A stretch of 64,000 bases of DNA from Suilimivivens sp963650485. Its GTDB lineage: Bacteria; Bacillota; Clostridia; Lachnospirales; Lachnospiraceae. The notes under the pieces were generated by a model. The model was not told the DNA's origin and ran no database searches. It saw only the letters and a list, made by a program, of their open reading frames with translations. Each line of letters begins with the position of its first letter. Position 1 is the stretch's first letter. Location of the stretch: assembly GCA_963650485.1 (NCBI GenBank), contig CAVJLN010000012.1, positions 5,575-69,574 of the forward strand. The letters are read 5' to 3'. This document shows, in pieces, positions 34,178-44,030 of the stretch. Made by a program: the position numbers and the translations under genes.

Positions 34178-36385
34178 ATGAATCATGGAACCTATGCAAA
34201 TGTCATTATTGACATTTCCCATGAAAAAGTAGACAGACCGTTTCAATACCGGATTCCAGACTCTTTGAAGGAGAAGCTGGCCGTTGGAATGTGCGTACAG
34301 ATTCCCTTCGGAACGGGAAACCGGAAGAGGAAGGGATATGTGATTGAAATTACCGACAAAAATGAATATCCAAAAGAGCGGATTAAGGAAATTGACGGAA
34401 TCATTACCGATAATCTTCCGGCAGAGGCAGATGCCATCAGGCTGGCAGCCTGGATGCGGCAGACCTATGGATCAACCATGATCGCCGCACTTAAAACAGT
34501 GCTTCCGGTAAAGCGTGCCGTGAAGGCCGTTGAAAAGAAAAAGCTCCGTCGCATGTTGCCGGCAGAAGAGCTGACGGCCCTCCTTGGAGAGTGCATGAGG
34601 AAGCATCAGAACGCGAAGGTACGGGTATTGCAGGAGCTTCTTACCGAAGAGGAGCTTCCCTATGAGCTGGTAACCGGCAAGCTGCATGTATCGGCTGCAA
34701 CCTTAAACAGTCTGGTGAATCAGGGAGCAATTGCGATAGAGAGCGAAAGCTGTTACCGTAATCCGGTGAGCCTTACGGCCGGCACAGAGAATGAGCCGGA
34801 GCTGTCGGAAGAGCAGCGCTATATCAGGGAGCAGATTCTTGCCGATTATGATGAAAATATCCGTAAAACGTATCTCATTCACGGAATTACAGGAAGCGGT
34901 AAGACACTGGTTTATTTAGCTCTGATTGAGGAAATGATAAAGAGGGGGAAACAGTGTATCGTGCTCATTCCGGAGATCGCCCTGACGTATCAGACGTTAC
35001 TGCGGTTCTACAAACGTTTCGGGGATCGCGTGTCGGTGATGAATTCCTCCCTTTCCAAGGGAGAGCGTTTTGATCAATGCGAACGGGCAAGAAAGGGCGA
35101 GGTTGATGTGATGATCGGGCCAAGGTCGGCGCTTTTTGTACCGTTTCCCAATCTTGGCATGATTGTGATTGATGAAGAGCATGAGGGGAGTTACATCAGC
35201 GAAACTGCCCCACGCTACCATGCAAGAGAAACCGCCGAGTATCTTGCATCCTTAAAGAATGCATCCCTGGTGCTGGGGTCGGCGACCCCGTCACTGGAGG
35301 CTTATTATAAAGCAAAAAAGGGTGAATACCGGTTATTCACCATGAAAAACAGGAAAAACGGCGGAGAGCTTGCCAATGTCCGGATTGTGGATCTGCGGCA
35401 GGAGCTTCGGAAGGGAAATCGTTCGATTTTCAGCAGTGAATTACGGGAACTGATCCGTGACCGGTTAGGGAAAAAGCAGCAGATCATGCTGTTTTTAAAC
35501 CGTCGTGGGTATGCGGGCTTCGTGTCGTGCCGTTCCTGTGGCTATGTGATGAAGTGTCCGCACTGTGATGTATCCCTGTCCCAGCATATCGGAGGAAAGA
35601 TGGTATGTCATTACTGTGGTTACGAAACCGTCCAGCCGAAACGCTGCCCAGGCTGCAGTTCCAACTATATCCTAGGCTTCAAGGCAGGAACCCAGCAGAT
35701 CGAGAGGCAGCTATATGAGCTGTTCCCGGGAATCCGGGTACTGCGAATGGACGGCGATACCACGAAGCAGAAGGGAAGCTTTGAGAAGATCCTGTCCGCT
35801 TTTGCGGAAGGGGAAGCGGATGTGCTTTTGGGAACCCAGATGATCGTCAAGGGACATGATTTCCCGAATGTGACTCTGGTCGGGGTACTTGCGGCAGATC
35901 TTTCGTTAAATGACAGCGATTACCGTGCCGGAGAAAAGACCTTTCAGCTTCTGACACAGGCCGAGGGACGCGCCGGGAGAGGAACACTTCCGGGAGAAGC
36001 CGTCATCCAGACCTACCGCCCGGAGCATTACAGCATCCAGCAGGCAGCGAAGCAGGACTATGAAGCCTTTTATGAGGAAGAGATCATGTACCGGGAGCTG
36101 CTTCAATATCCACCGGCCGGCCATATGTTGACGATTCTGGTGGTTTCGAAGGATGAAAAACGCTGCAAAGGACTGGCAGTACGGCTTGCCAGGGAAGCAG
36201 GAGCCTATGTCCATGTGGTCGGACCGTCCCCCGCAGCCGTATCGAAGGTCAAGGACTATTATCGCTATATGATTTATTTAAAATCCCTGAAGGAAGAGCC
36301 GCTCCGTCAGGCGAAGGAGTGTCTGGAAGCTCTTTTAAACGGCTTTGAATTAAAGACAGAAAATGTCATTTTTGATTATGAATAA
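34178..36385 (+). CDS. priA: Primosomal replication restart helicase PriA
   Basis: 735 aa. The N-terminal DNA-binding domain (~1-200) opens NVIIDISHEKVDRPFQYRIP. Helicase motifs follow: Walker A GITGSGKTLVYLA near 235, IPEIALTYQ, IDEEHEGSY (DEEH), GSATPSLEAY. The inserted zinc-binding region has eight Cys in four CxxC pairs (CRSC, CPHC, CHYC, CPGC) near 450-490, then GTQMIVKGHDFPNVTLV and QAEGRAGRG. It remodels stalled forks and reloads DnaB. It is 33 bp after murE, and def-fmt follow 39 bp later, the usual priA-def-fmt-(zinc protease)-rsmB order of clostridia. Confidence 0.97.
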   Translation: MNHGTYANVIIDISHEKVDRPFQYRIPDSLKEKLAVGMCVQIPFGTGNRKRKGYVIEITDKNEYPKERIKEIDGIITDNLPAEADAIRLAAWMRQTYGSTMIAALKTVLPVKRAVKAVEKKKLRRMLPAEELTALLGECMRKHQNAKVRVLQELLTEEELPYELVTGKLHVSAATLNSLVNQGAIAIESESCYRNPVSLTAGTENEPELSEEQRYIREQILADYDENIRKTYLIHGITGSGKTLVYLALIEEMIKRGKQCIVLIPEIALTYQTLLRFYKRFGDRVSVMNSSLSKGERFDQCERARKGEVDVMIGPRSALFVPFPNLGMIVIDEEHEGSYISETAPRYHARETAEYLASLKNASLVLGSATPSLEAYYKAKKGEYRLFTMKNRKNGGELANVRIVDLRQELRKGNRSIFSSELRELIRDRLGKKQQIMLFLNRRGYAGFVSCRSCGYVMKCPHCDVSLSQHIGGKMVCHYCGYETVQPKRCPGCSSNYILGFKAGTQQIERQLYELFPGIRVLRMDGDTTKQKGSFEKILSAFAEGEADVLLGTQMIVKGHDFPNVTLVGVLAADLSLNDSDYRAGEKTFQLLTQAEGRAGRGTLPGEAVIQTYRPEHYSIQQAAKQDYEAFYEEEIMYRELLQYPPAGHMLTILVVSKDEKRCKGLAVRLAREAGAYVHVVGPSPAAVSKVKDYYRYMIYLKSLKEEPLRQAKECLEALLNGFELKTENVIFDYE

Positions 36386-36424
36386 CTGTTCAGAATAGAC
36401 AATTAACAGGAAAGGAGCCTTGAA

Positions 36425-36901
36425 ATGGCAATCAGAAACGTAAGAAAAATTGGAGATCCGGTTTTAAATAAGGTATGTAAGGAGGTCAAAGAGATCAACG
36501 ATCGTACCAGAGAGCTGATCGATGATATGTTCGAAACCATGTATGAAGCAGATGGTGTGGGACTTGCGGCACCGCAGGTAGGAATTCTGAAACGAATTGT
36601 CGTGATTGATGTAACGGGAGAGGATCCGATTCTCTTAATTAATCCGGAGATTTTAAGCGCCGATGGTGAGCAGACCGGTTACGAAGGCTGCTTAAGTGTT
36701 CCGGGCAGAACCGGAATGGTGACCCGTCCGAATCATGTGAAGGTAAAGGCTTGCAATGAGGACATGGAAGAGTTTACCTTAGAAGGAGAGGAGCTTCTGG
36801 CGCGTGCAATCTGCCATGAGCTTGACCATCTCGATGGAAAGCTTTATGTGGACTGCGTGGAAGGAGAACTGATGAATACCGAGGATCTGGAGGAAGAATA
36901 A
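36425..36901 (+). CDS. def: Peptide deformylase
   Basis: 158 aa with the three diagnostic motifs: GVGLAAPQVG, EGCLSVPG (metal Cys) and HELDHLDGKLY (HExxH-like; two metal His and the catalytic Glu). It removes the formyl group from nascent proteins at the ribosome exit. RBS AAAGGAGCCTTGAA before the ATG. Its stop shares one base with the fmt start (TAATG), coupling removal and addition of the formyl group genetically. Confidence 0.97.
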   Translation: MAIRNVRKIGDPVLNKVCKEVKEINDRTRELIDDMFETMYEADGVGLAAPQVGILKRIVVIDVTGEDPILLINPEILSADGEQTGYEGCLSVPGRTGMVTRPNHVKVKACNEDMEEFTLEGEELLARAICHELDHLDGKLYVDCVEGELMNTEDLEEE

Positions 36902-37839
36902 TGAAGATTGTATATATGGGAACACCGGACTTTTCGGTGGCTCCGCTGAAGGCCATGATCGAAGCAGGACATACCATTACGGCGGTGGTGACACAGCCGG
37001 ATAAGCAAAAAGGCCGTGGCAAGGAGGTTTCCATGACGCCGGTGAAGGAATGTGCACTTTCCTATGGCATTCCGGTGTTGCAGCCGGTAAAGATCAAGGC
37101 ACCGGAGGCAGTGGAGGAGCTTAGGAAATACGAAGCTGATATTTTTGTTGTTGTGGCATTCGGACAGCTTCTGTCCGAAGAAATTTTGAATATGCCGAGG
37201 TTTGGATGCATCAATCTCCATGCTTCCCTGCTACCGAAATACCGTGGTGCAGCACCGATCCAGTGGGCGATTTTAAATGGAGATAAGGAAACCGGAGTCA
37301 CCATCCAGCAGATGGAAAAGGGACTGGATACCGGTGATATGTTAAGCCGCGTGGTCGTTCCGATTGATGCAAAGGAAACCGGGGAAAGCCTGCATGACAA
37401 GCTGATGGCGGCAGGAGCAAAGCTTCTTGTAGAGACGCTTCCGCTGATCGAGGCAGGAAAGATTATGCCCGAAAAGCAGGATGAAAGCCTTGCAGACTTT
37501 TATGCAACGAAGCTGGATAAGGCGATGGGACATATCGACTGGACGAAGCCGGCCGGAGTGATTGAACGGTTTGTACGGGGACTCAATTCCTGGCCGAGTG
37601 CGTACACTTATTATAAAGGCAAAACCTTAAAGATCTGGGATGCCGATGTGGTCGAAGGAAAGGAAGGAGCCGTTCCGGGAAGTGTTATACGGACAGGAAA
37701 GGAATTCTTCGATGTAGCCTGTGGGGAGGATGCCCTCCGGGTTCTGACTGTACAACTGGAAGGAAAGAAGAAAATGTCGGTAAAAGACTTCCTGTTAGGC
37801 TATGATGTCAGGGAAGAGATGTTACAATCTGATCGATAA
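36901..37839 (+). CDS. fmt: Methionyl-tRNA formyltransferase
   Basis: 312 aa. The start KIVYMGTPDFSVAPLKAMIE and the formyl-donor motif INLHASLLPKYRGAAPIQWA (Asn-His region near 108-125) are characteristic; DKAMGHIDWTK opens the C-terminal tRNA-binding domain. It transfers formyl from 10-formyl-THF to Met-tRNAi. Overlaps def by one base. Confidence 0.97.
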   Translation: MKIVYMGTPDFSVAPLKAMIEAGHTITAVVTQPDKQKGRGKEVSMTPVKECALSYGIPVLQPVKIKAPEAVEELRKYEADIFVVVAFGQLLSEEILNMPRFGCINLHASLLPKYRGAAPIQWAILNGDKETGVTIQQMEKGLDTGDMLSRVVVPIDAKETGESLHDKLMAAGAKLLVETLPLIEAGKIMPEKQDESLADFYATKLDKAMGHIDWTKPAGVIERFVRGLNSWPSAYTYYKGKTLKIWDADVVEGKEGAVPGSVIRTGKEFFDVACGEDALRVLTVQLEGKKKMSVKDFLLGYDVREEMLQSDR

Positions 37840-37851
37840 AGGAGGAAAATG

Positions 37852-38568
37852 ATGTATTACGGATATGATCCAACCTATATTTTAGTAATCATTGGGGCAA
37901 TTCTTTCCATGATTGCCAGCAGCTTTGTAAAGAGTACCTACAGTAAATATTCACGGGTACAGAGCCGTACCGGAATGACGGGTGCACAGGCGGCACAGAG
38001 AATCCTGCAGATGTCCGGAATCAGTGATGTACGCATCGAGCATGTGTCCGGACAGCTTACCGATCATTATGATCCATCCCAAAAGGTGGTTCGTTTATCA
38101 GACAGTGTATACGGAAGCACATCTGTTGCGGCAATCGGTGTAGCAGCCCACGAGTGCGGGCATGTGGTACAGCATCACAAAGGATATCTTCCGATGAAAA
38201 TCCGCACCCTGCTTGTACCGGCAGCAAATCTGGGATCCAGGCTCGGACTTCCGATTGTTATTCTGGGGCTGATTTTAGGTTTGAATTTCCGGCTTCCGAG
38301 CGGAAATTACTTTTCGCTTGCACAGGTTGGTGTGTATATTTTTATCTTTGCGGTATTGTTCCAGATCGTAACACTGCCTGTAGAGTTTAATGCCTCAAGC
38401 CGTGCCCTGCATATGCTGAGGGATTACGGAATGCTTGCGCCGGATGAGGTATCAGAGAGCGGCAAGGTATTAAAAGCTGCCGCCATGACCTATGTGGCAG
38501 CCGCAGCTGCCTCGGTATTGCAGCTTCTTCGTCTGATCATGCTGACGGGACGAAGAAGACGGGATTAG
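37852..38568 (+). CDS. Membrane zinc metallopeptidase, YugP family
   Basis: 238 aa from the ATG at 37852 (AAAGGAGG; the adjacent ATG at 37849 is an alternative). The membrane anchor at the N-terminus (YILVIIGAILSMIASSFV) is followed by YSRVQSRTGMTGAQAAQRIL, typical of the neutral zinc metallopeptidase family (PF04298, YugP). The HExxH site reads AAHECGHVVQHH near residue 100. Two or three C-terminal membrane helices. Function unknown; the gene is commonly found between fmt and rsmB in Clostridia, as here. Confidence 0.9.
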   Translation: MYYGYDPTYILVIIGAILSMIASSFVKSTYSKYSRVQSRTGMTGAQAAQRILQMSGISDVRIEHVSGQLTDHYDPSQKVVRLSDSVYGSTSVAAIGVAAHECGHVVQHHKGYLPMKIRTLLVPAANLGSRLGLPIVILGLILGLNFRLPSGNYFSLAQVGVYIFIFAVLFQIVTLPVEFNASSRALHMLRDYGMLAPDEVSESGKVLKAAAMTYVAAAAASVLQLLRLIMLTGRRRRD

Positions 38569-38584
38569 CACAGGAGATACGAAG

Positions 38585-39934
38585 TTGAACGAACGAGAAC
38601 TGATTCTGGAGATGCTGATGGAGATTCTGGAAAAGGGAACGTATTCTCATCTGGTGCTCCGGAATGTCCTGAATAAATATGATTACTTAAAGCAACCCTC
38701 GAAGGCCTTTATCAAACGGGTAACGGAGGGCACGATTGAAAAACAGATTACGATTGATTATGTATTAAATCACTATTCGAAGACTCCGGTTCCCAAAATG
38801 AAACCGCTGATCCGCAACCTCTTACGACTTAGTGTGTACCAGTTATTATTTATGGACTCCGTTCCGGACAGCGCGGTGTGCAATGAGGCGGTAAAACTTG
38901 CCGGGAAGCGGGGCTTTTGTAATTTGCAGGGGTTTGTAAACGGAGTGCTCCGGAACATTGCAAGGACGAAAGAGCAGATTGCTTATCCGGATGAAAGCGA
39001 TCCGGTGAAATGTTACTCCGTGCGCTATTCCATGCCGGAGTGGCTGGTAAACCTGTTCCTTGAAGAACGTGGTGCGGAAATTACGAAGCGGATTTTTGAA
39101 GAGATGCAGAAGGTACATCCGGTGGTGCTGCGCTACTGCGGGTCGGAAGAGGAAAAAGAGGACTGGAAGCAGAGCGTGGAAGCACAGCAGATTACTCTGC
39201 AGCAGCATACTTACCTTTCCTATGCTTATCGGGTTGAGGGCGGGGAGAGTGTACAGAGCATCCCCGGTTATGAGGAAGGGCTTTTTACGGTACAGGATGT
39301 GAGCAGTATGCTGGTTACCGAGACAGCAGGATTACGCGGGGACGAGCTGTTGCTGGATGTCTGTGCGGCGCCGGGAGGAAAGAGCCTGCATGCGGCAGGA
39401 CTTTTAAAAGAGGGAAACGTGATTTCAAGGGATCTTACCGACAGTAAGACTGCGTTGATTGTAGAAAACAGCAGAAGACTAAAATGTCCGAATATCCGGA
39501 TCGAGGCCTTTGATGCTTCCAAACTGGATGAGAACATGATCGGGAAGGCCGATGTGGTCTATGCCGATCTTCCCTGTTCCGGCTTAGGAATTCTTGGGAA
39601 GAAGAGAGACATCCGTTACCGGATGAATCCGGAGCAGATAAAGGAGCTTGTGGAGCTTCAACAGAAGATTCTGTCCGTTGTATGGCAGTATGTGAAGCCG
39701 GGCGGAACGCTCATGTACAGTACCTGTACGATTCACAGGGCAGAGAATGAACAGATGGTTCAGTGGTTTACGCAGAACTTTCCTTTTGAAAGACAGAGCA
39801 TGAAGGAGTATCTGCCGGAGCAATTGTGGGACAGTGAAGAAAACGGTATGCTGCAGCTCCTTCCGGGAATTCATTCGACGGATGGATTTTTCGTTGCGAA
39901 GCTGCGCAGGATTGCCATGCATATGAGAAAATGA
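38585..39934 (+). CDS. rsmB: 16S rRNA (cytosine-967-C5) methyltransferase RsmB
   Basis: 449 aa, TTG start after AGGAGA. An NusB-like N-terminal domain (~1-150) with YSHLVLRNVLNKY precedes a Rossmann methyltransferase: SAM loop DVCAAPGGKSLHAA near 260, YADLPCSGLGILGKKRD (first catalytic Cys in PCSG) and YSTCTIHRAENE (second Cys, TC). It methylates C967 of 16S rRNA. Oddity: the last seven codons and the stop codon lie inside a 43-bp repeat that also occurs intergenically at 25.5 kb, so the tail IAMHMRK appears to be repeat-derived. Confidence 0.96.
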   Translation: MNERELILEMLMEILEKGTYSHLVLRNVLNKYDYLKQPSKAFIKRVTEGTIEKQITIDYVLNHYSKTPVPKMKPLIRNLLRLSVYQLLFMDSVPDSAVCNEAVKLAGKRGFCNLQGFVNGVLRNIARTKEQIAYPDESDPVKCYSVRYSMPEWLVNLFLEERGAEITKRIFEEMQKVHPVVLRYCGSEEEKEDWKQSVEAQQITLQQHTYLSYAYRVEGGESVQSIPGYEEGLFTVQDVSSMLVTETAGLRGDELLLDVCAAPGGKSLHAAGLLKEGNVISRDLTDSKTALIVENSRRLKCPNIRIEAFDASKLDENMIGKADVVYADLPCSGLGILGKKRDIRYRMNPEQIKELVELQQKILSVVWQYVKPGGTLMYSTCTIHRAENEQMVQWFTQNFPFERQSMKEYLPEQLWDSEENGMLQLLPGIHSTDGFFVAKLRRIAMHMRK

Positions 39935-39997
39935 TCCAGTGGGTCTTTTTGGAGTTGCCATGTATATGAAAAAATGATCCAGTGGATCATTTTTGAG
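39912..39997 (+). repeat. Two tandem 43-bp repeats at the rsmB 3' end
   Basis: The units start TTGCCATGCATATGAGAAAA (39912) and TTGCCATGTATATGAAAAAA (39955), and each ends in an ATGATCC-AGT-GG(A/G)TC(A/T)T hairpin and a T-run. Same family and same 43-bp period as 25528-25613. The hairpin with a U-tract in unit 2 may act as a terminator for rsmB. Confidence 0.85.
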
Positions 39998-40023
39998 TAG
40001 AGAAAAAGGAGTAACGGACCGAA

Positions 40024-41058
40024 ATGGATATCAAATCAATGACTCTGCCCGAGCTGCAGGAAGAAATGGCTGTAATCGGAGAAAAGAGCTTTCGGGCAAA
40101 ACAACTATACGAATGGATTCATGTCAAGCTGGCACGCAGCTTTGATGAGATGACGAACCTGTCTGCAGCTTTGCGTGAAACGTGTAAGGAGAGGTATGAG
40201 CTTACCACCCTGCAGGTGGCGCGGATGCAGGAGTCAAAGCTTGACGGAACACGGAAATATCTGTTTGAATTAAAGGATGGAAATCTTGTGGAAAGCGTGT
40301 TCATGCGTTATAAGCATGGAAACAGCGTGTGCATTTCGTCCCAGGTGGGATGTAAAATGGGATGCCGGTTCTGTGCCTCGACACTCGATGGCTGGGAACG
40401 GAATCTGACACCAGCGGAGATGCTGGATCAGATCTATGCGATTACGCAAGATACGAAAGAGCGTGTTTCCAATGTGGTAGTCATGGGAACCGGGGAACCG
40501 CTCGATAATTATGAGAACCTGCTTCGGTTTGTTGCGCTGCTTACCGATGAGCACGGACTTCATATCAGCCAGCGGAATGTGACGGTTTCGACCTGTGGGC
40601 TGGTGCCGAAGATTTATGAACTGGCACAGGAAAGGCTGCAGATTACCCTGGCGCTTTCCCTGCATGCCACAACGGATGAAAAACGAAGAAAGCTTATGCC
40701 GGTTGCAAACCGGTATTCTATTGCGGAGCTGATGGAGGCCTGCCAGAGCTACTTTGAACAGACAGGAAGAAGACTTACCTTTGAGTATTCCTTGGTGGGA
40801 GGAGTCAATGACACGCCGGAGGATGCCAGAGAGCTTTGTACGCTGGTAAAACCGCTCAATTGTCATGTGAATCTGATTCCGGTGAATCCGATCAAGGAAC
40901 GGGATTATGTGCAGTCAGAAACCAAAGCGATTCAGGCATTTAAAGGGAAGCTTGAACGAAGCGGCATTCAGGTAACGGTGCGCCGCGAGATGGGAAGAGA
41001 CATCGACGGAGCCTGCGGGCAGCTGCGAAGAAGAGTGATGGCCCGGAAACAAACCTGA
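40024..41058 (+). CDS. rlmN: Dual-specificity RNA methyltransferase RlmN
   Basis: 344 aa. Radical-SAM motif CKMGCRFC (C110, C114, C117) preceded by CISSQVG, with the GTGEPLDNYEN and LALSLHATTDEKRR segments. The second methyl-carrier Cys lies near the end in DGACGQLR, so the family's unusual two-Cys mechanism is complete. It makes m2A at A2503 of 23S rRNA and A37 of some tRNAs. The RBS AAAAAGGAG is 14 nt upstream. It heads the rlmN-prpC-prkC-rsgA run. Confidence 0.97.
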   Translation: MDIKSMTLPELQEEMAVIGEKSFRAKQLYEWIHVKLARSFDEMTNLSAALRETCKERYELTTLQVARMQESKLDGTRKYLFELKDGNLVESVFMRYKHGNSVCISSQVGCKMGCRFCASTLDGWERNLTPAEMLDQIYAITQDTKERVSNVVVMGTGEPLDNYENLLRFVALLTDEHGLHISQRNVTVSTCGLVPKIYELAQERLQITLALSLHATTDEKRRKLMPVANRYSIAELMEACQSYFEQTGRRLTFEYSLVGGVNDTPEDARELCTLVKPLNCHVNLIPVNPIKERDYVQSETKAIQAFKGKLERSGIQVTVRREMGRDIDGACGQLRRRVMARKQT

Positions 41059-41146
41059 CACATTGCTTTTTTTCAGTCATCATGCTATGATAAAGAACGA
41101 TTATGGAGTGATATGCCCTGCCGGGCAGTCAGTGGGAGGTAACAGA

Positions 41147-41884
41147 GTGTTACAGGCTTTTTCAGTCACAGATATCGGAAAAAGACGACAACTAAATCAG
41201 GATTATGTGTTTGCACAGGATATTCCTTTGGGCAATCTGGCAAATCTGTTTCTGGTAGCAGATGGCATGGGGGGACATAATGCCGGTGATTATGCATCGC
41301 GATATGCAGTGGAAACCGTTGTACGGGAAGTAAAAGGCAGCTTTGAAAAAAGCCCGGTACGGATTTTAGGCAAGGCAATTAAAGTAGCAAATGACCAGAT
41401 CCGCCGTAAGGCAGGCGAAGATATCAGCCTCTATGGGATGGGAACCACGATGGTGGCAGCAACCTTGATGGGGCATTATCTTCAGGTGGCGAATGTGGGT
41501 GACAGCAGATTATATATCGTAAACGATGAAATACGGCAGATTACAAGGGATCATTCCCTGGTAGAAGAGATGGTACGGATGGGAGGCATGGACGAAAAAA
41601 CGGCCAGAAATCATCCCGACAAAAATATTATTACGAGAGCCGTGGGAGCCAGGGCAGAAGTGGAGGTAGACTTCTTTAATGAGGAGCTGCACCCGGGGGA
41701 TCTGATTCTGATGTGTTCAGATGGTTTGACCAACATGCTGGAGGATGAAGAAATTCTGAAGATTATGAAGGGCGTCTATACCATTAAGGAAAAGGCACTG
41801 CGCCTGATTGACGGTGCGAATGAGCATGGTGGGAAAGATAACATTGCAGTAATAATAATTGATGCCTTTGCGAAGGATATATAA
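41147..41884 (+). CDS. prpC: Serine/threonine phosphatase PrpC (Stp), PP2C type
   Basis: 245 aa from the GTG at 41147, preceded by GGGAGGT; a longer in-frame start at 41063 adds 28 residues unlike the family. Metal-binding motifs: RRQLNQDYVF, VADGMGGHNAGD, GMGTTMVAA, VGDSRLYIV, MCSDGLTNML and GGKDNIAVI. It reverses phosphorylation by PrkC, encoded 10 bp downstream. Cytoplasmic. The prpC-prkC-rsgA order is conserved across Firmicutes and fits control of translation and cell wall state. Confidence 0.95.
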   Translation: MLQAFSVTDIGKRRQLNQDYVFAQDIPLGNLANLFLVADGMGGHNAGDYASRYAVETVVREVKGSFEKSPVRILGKAIKVANDQIRRKAGEDISLYGMGTTMVAATLMGHYLQVANVGDSRLYIVNDEIRQITRDHSLVEEMVRMGGMDEKTARNHPDKNIITRAVGARAEVEVDFFNEELHPGDLILMCSDGLTNMLEDEEILKIMKGVYTIKEKALRLIDGANEHGGKDNIAVIIIDAFAKDI

Positions 41885-41894
41885 GAGGTAAAAG

Positions 41895-44021
41895 ATGATT
41901 AAAATTGGAATGATAATTGGAGACAGATACGAAATACTCGAAAAAATCGGTACGGGTGGAATGTCTGATGTATATAAAGCCAAGGACCATAAGCTGAACC
42001 GTTTCGTTGCAGTGAAGGTTTTAAAGCAGGAATTCAGTGAGAATGCGAACTTTGTTTCGAAGTTCCGTATTGAAGCACAGGCGGCAGCAGGACTGATGCA
42101 TCCGAATGTAGTGAATGTGTATGATGTAGGTGAGGAAGACGGCATTTACTATATCGTCATGGAGCTTGTAGAAGGGATCACCCTTAAGAAATATATTGAA
42201 AAGAAAGCCAGACTGTCGGTAAAGGAGGCCATCAGTATTGCCATCCAGATTAGTATGGGAATTGAGGCGGCACACAATAATCATATTATCCACCGTGATA
42301 TCAAGCCTCAGAATGTCATTATTTCCAAAGAAGGAAAGGTGAAGGTAACGGACTTTGGGATTGCCAAGGCAGCAACCAGCAATACCATTACCTCGAATGT
42401 GATGGGATCCGTTCATTATACATCACCGGAACAGGCAAGAGGGGGATATTCCGATGAAAAGAGCGATATTTATTCCCTCGGTATTACCCTGTTTGAAATG
42501 CTGACTGGGCGTGTTCCGTTTAATGGAGAAACGACCGTTGCAATTGCAATTAAACATATACAGGAGGAACTCCCTTCTCCGCGAGAGTTCGTTTCGGAAA
42601 TTCCGGTCAGTGTCGAGCAGATCGTGTTCAAATGCTGTCAGAAGAGTCCGGACAGAAGATACCAGTCCATGGGCGAGCTGATTGTGGATCTGAAGAAATC
42701 CCTTATGAATCCGGATGAGGATTTCGTGAAGGTGGTAGACCCTGATGAAGAGGGAGCCACGAAAGCGGTCAGTGACCGTGAAATGGTCTCCATCAAGAAG
42801 CAGTACAGGAACCGGGAATCCATGGAGGATGCCATGCATCTTCGTAAGGAACGGGATGTGAAGAGAGAAGCAGCCGGCCGTTCGAATAACCGCCGTTATG
42901 TGGAAGAGCCGGACGATTACGATACCGATGATGGGGATGATTATGATCCCAAGATGGAGAAGCTCACCACGATTCTTGCTGTGGTAGCAGCCATTCTGAT
43001 CGGTGCAATTATTCTGTTCCTGGTAAGTAAAACCCTTGGCGTTTTTGACTTCAGCAGCAATAAGGAAGAAAACGTACAGGAAGAGGCAAAGCAGATCAAG
43101 ATGATCGATGTGGTCGGGCAGGACGCGGATGCAGTCAAGAAAGCATTGGTGGAGGTCGGACTGACTCCGGTCATTGAATATGAAGAAAACAGTGAATATG
43201 CCAAGGACATCGTTATCCGCTGCAGCGTCAGCGAAGGAACCGTGATCCCTTCCGGAACGGAGGTGATCCTCACGGTCAGCGCAGGCTTAGAAGGAGTAGA
43301 GGTTCCGGATGTCGTGGGAATGACCGAAGCAGAGGCGGTATCCACATTAGTAAATAAAGGATTTGTACCGAATAAAGTAGACGGATATGATGACTTTATT
43401 AAAGAAGGTTCGATTATCAGCCAGGATCCGGTTGCAGGAAGTAAGGCACCGTCAGGAGCCTCCATTACGATCCGCATCAGCAAGGGCGCAGATACCCAGA
43501 AGAAGCAGGTGCCGGATCTGATGGGTAAGGATGAAATGACAGCAACCGCACTTTTAACAGAAGCGGGACTCGAAATCGGCACGGTATCCGAAGTAAATAA
43601 CGACTCGGTAGCAGCAGGACTTGTCTGCTATCAGAGCTATTCCGCAGGTTCCTATGCGTCAGAAGGAACGAAGGTAGATATTAATGTAAGCCTTGGCCCC
43701 ATCCAGTCCACCTACAAGTTTGTAGACAGTATTGCGGCTCCGACCAAAGAAGAGGATCCCAATTTTAAATCCGGAACGATGGTAACCGTTACGGTATATG
43801 CAGACGATGGAACACAGCTCCTAAGCACGCAGACGGATTCATTCCCGGTTCCCCAGCAGAATATTTCGGGAATCAAGAGTGCAACCGGCGTGATCCTGTT
43901 CCAATATACGAACGTCAATGAGGCAACCACCATTACGAACGATGACGGAACCGTAACCACGATTGACGGCTCTACCGAAAGCAAGGAAGTACGGAGAGCG
44001 GTCACATTTACTGCGGAGTAA
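41895..44021 (+). CDS. prkC: PASTA-domain Ser/Thr kinase PrkC (Stk)
   Basis: 708 aa. Kinase domain ~10-270 with the Gly loop IGTGGMSDVYKA, VAVKVL (Lys), IIHRDIKPQNV and VTDFGIAKA. An acidic and basic juxtamembrane stretch follows, then one membrane helix (~356-382) and three extracellular PASTA repeats (~404-470, 471-537, 540-606) with the PDV/PDL openings (VEVPDVVGMTEAEA, KQVPDLMGKDEM). A further ~100-residue non-PASTA domain, rich in Thr, ends the protein. PASTA domains bind muropeptides or lipid II, linking wall state to growth and, in Bacillus, spore germination. Confidence 0.97.
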   Translation: MIKIGMIIGDRYEILEKIGTGGMSDVYKAKDHKLNRFVAVKVLKQEFSENANFVSKFRIEAQAAAGLMHPNVVNVYDVGEEDGIYYIVMELVEGITLKKYIEKKARLSVKEAISIAIQISMGIEAAHNNHIIHRDIKPQNVIISKEGKVKVTDFGIAKAATSNTITSNVMGSVHYTSPEQARGGYSDEKSDIYSLGITLFEMLTGRVPFNGETTVAIAIKHIQEELPSPREFVSEIPVSVEQIVFKCCQKSPDRRYQSMGELIVDLKKSLMNPDEDFVKVVDPDEEGATKAVSDREMVSIKKQYRNRESMEDAMHLRKERDVKREAAGRSNNRRYVEEPDDYDTDDGDDYDPKMEKLTTILAVVAAILIGAIILFLVSKTLGVFDFSSNKEENVQEEAKQIKMIDVVGQDADAVKKALVEVGLTPVIEYEENSEYAKDIVIRCSVSEGTVIPSGTEVILTVSAGLEGVEVPDVVGMTEAEAVSTLVNKGFVPNKVDGYDDFIKEGSIISQDPVAGSKAPSGASITIRISKGADTQKKQVPDLMGKDEMTATALLTEAGLEIGTVSEVNNDSVAAGLVCYQSYSAGSYASEGTKVDINVSLGPIQSTYKFVDSIAAPTKEEDPNFKSGTMVTVTVYADDGTQLLSTQTDSFPVPQQNISGIKSATGVILFQYTNVNEATTITNDDGTVTTIDGSTESKEVRRAVTFTAE

Positions 44022-44030
44022 GTTTTGCAT

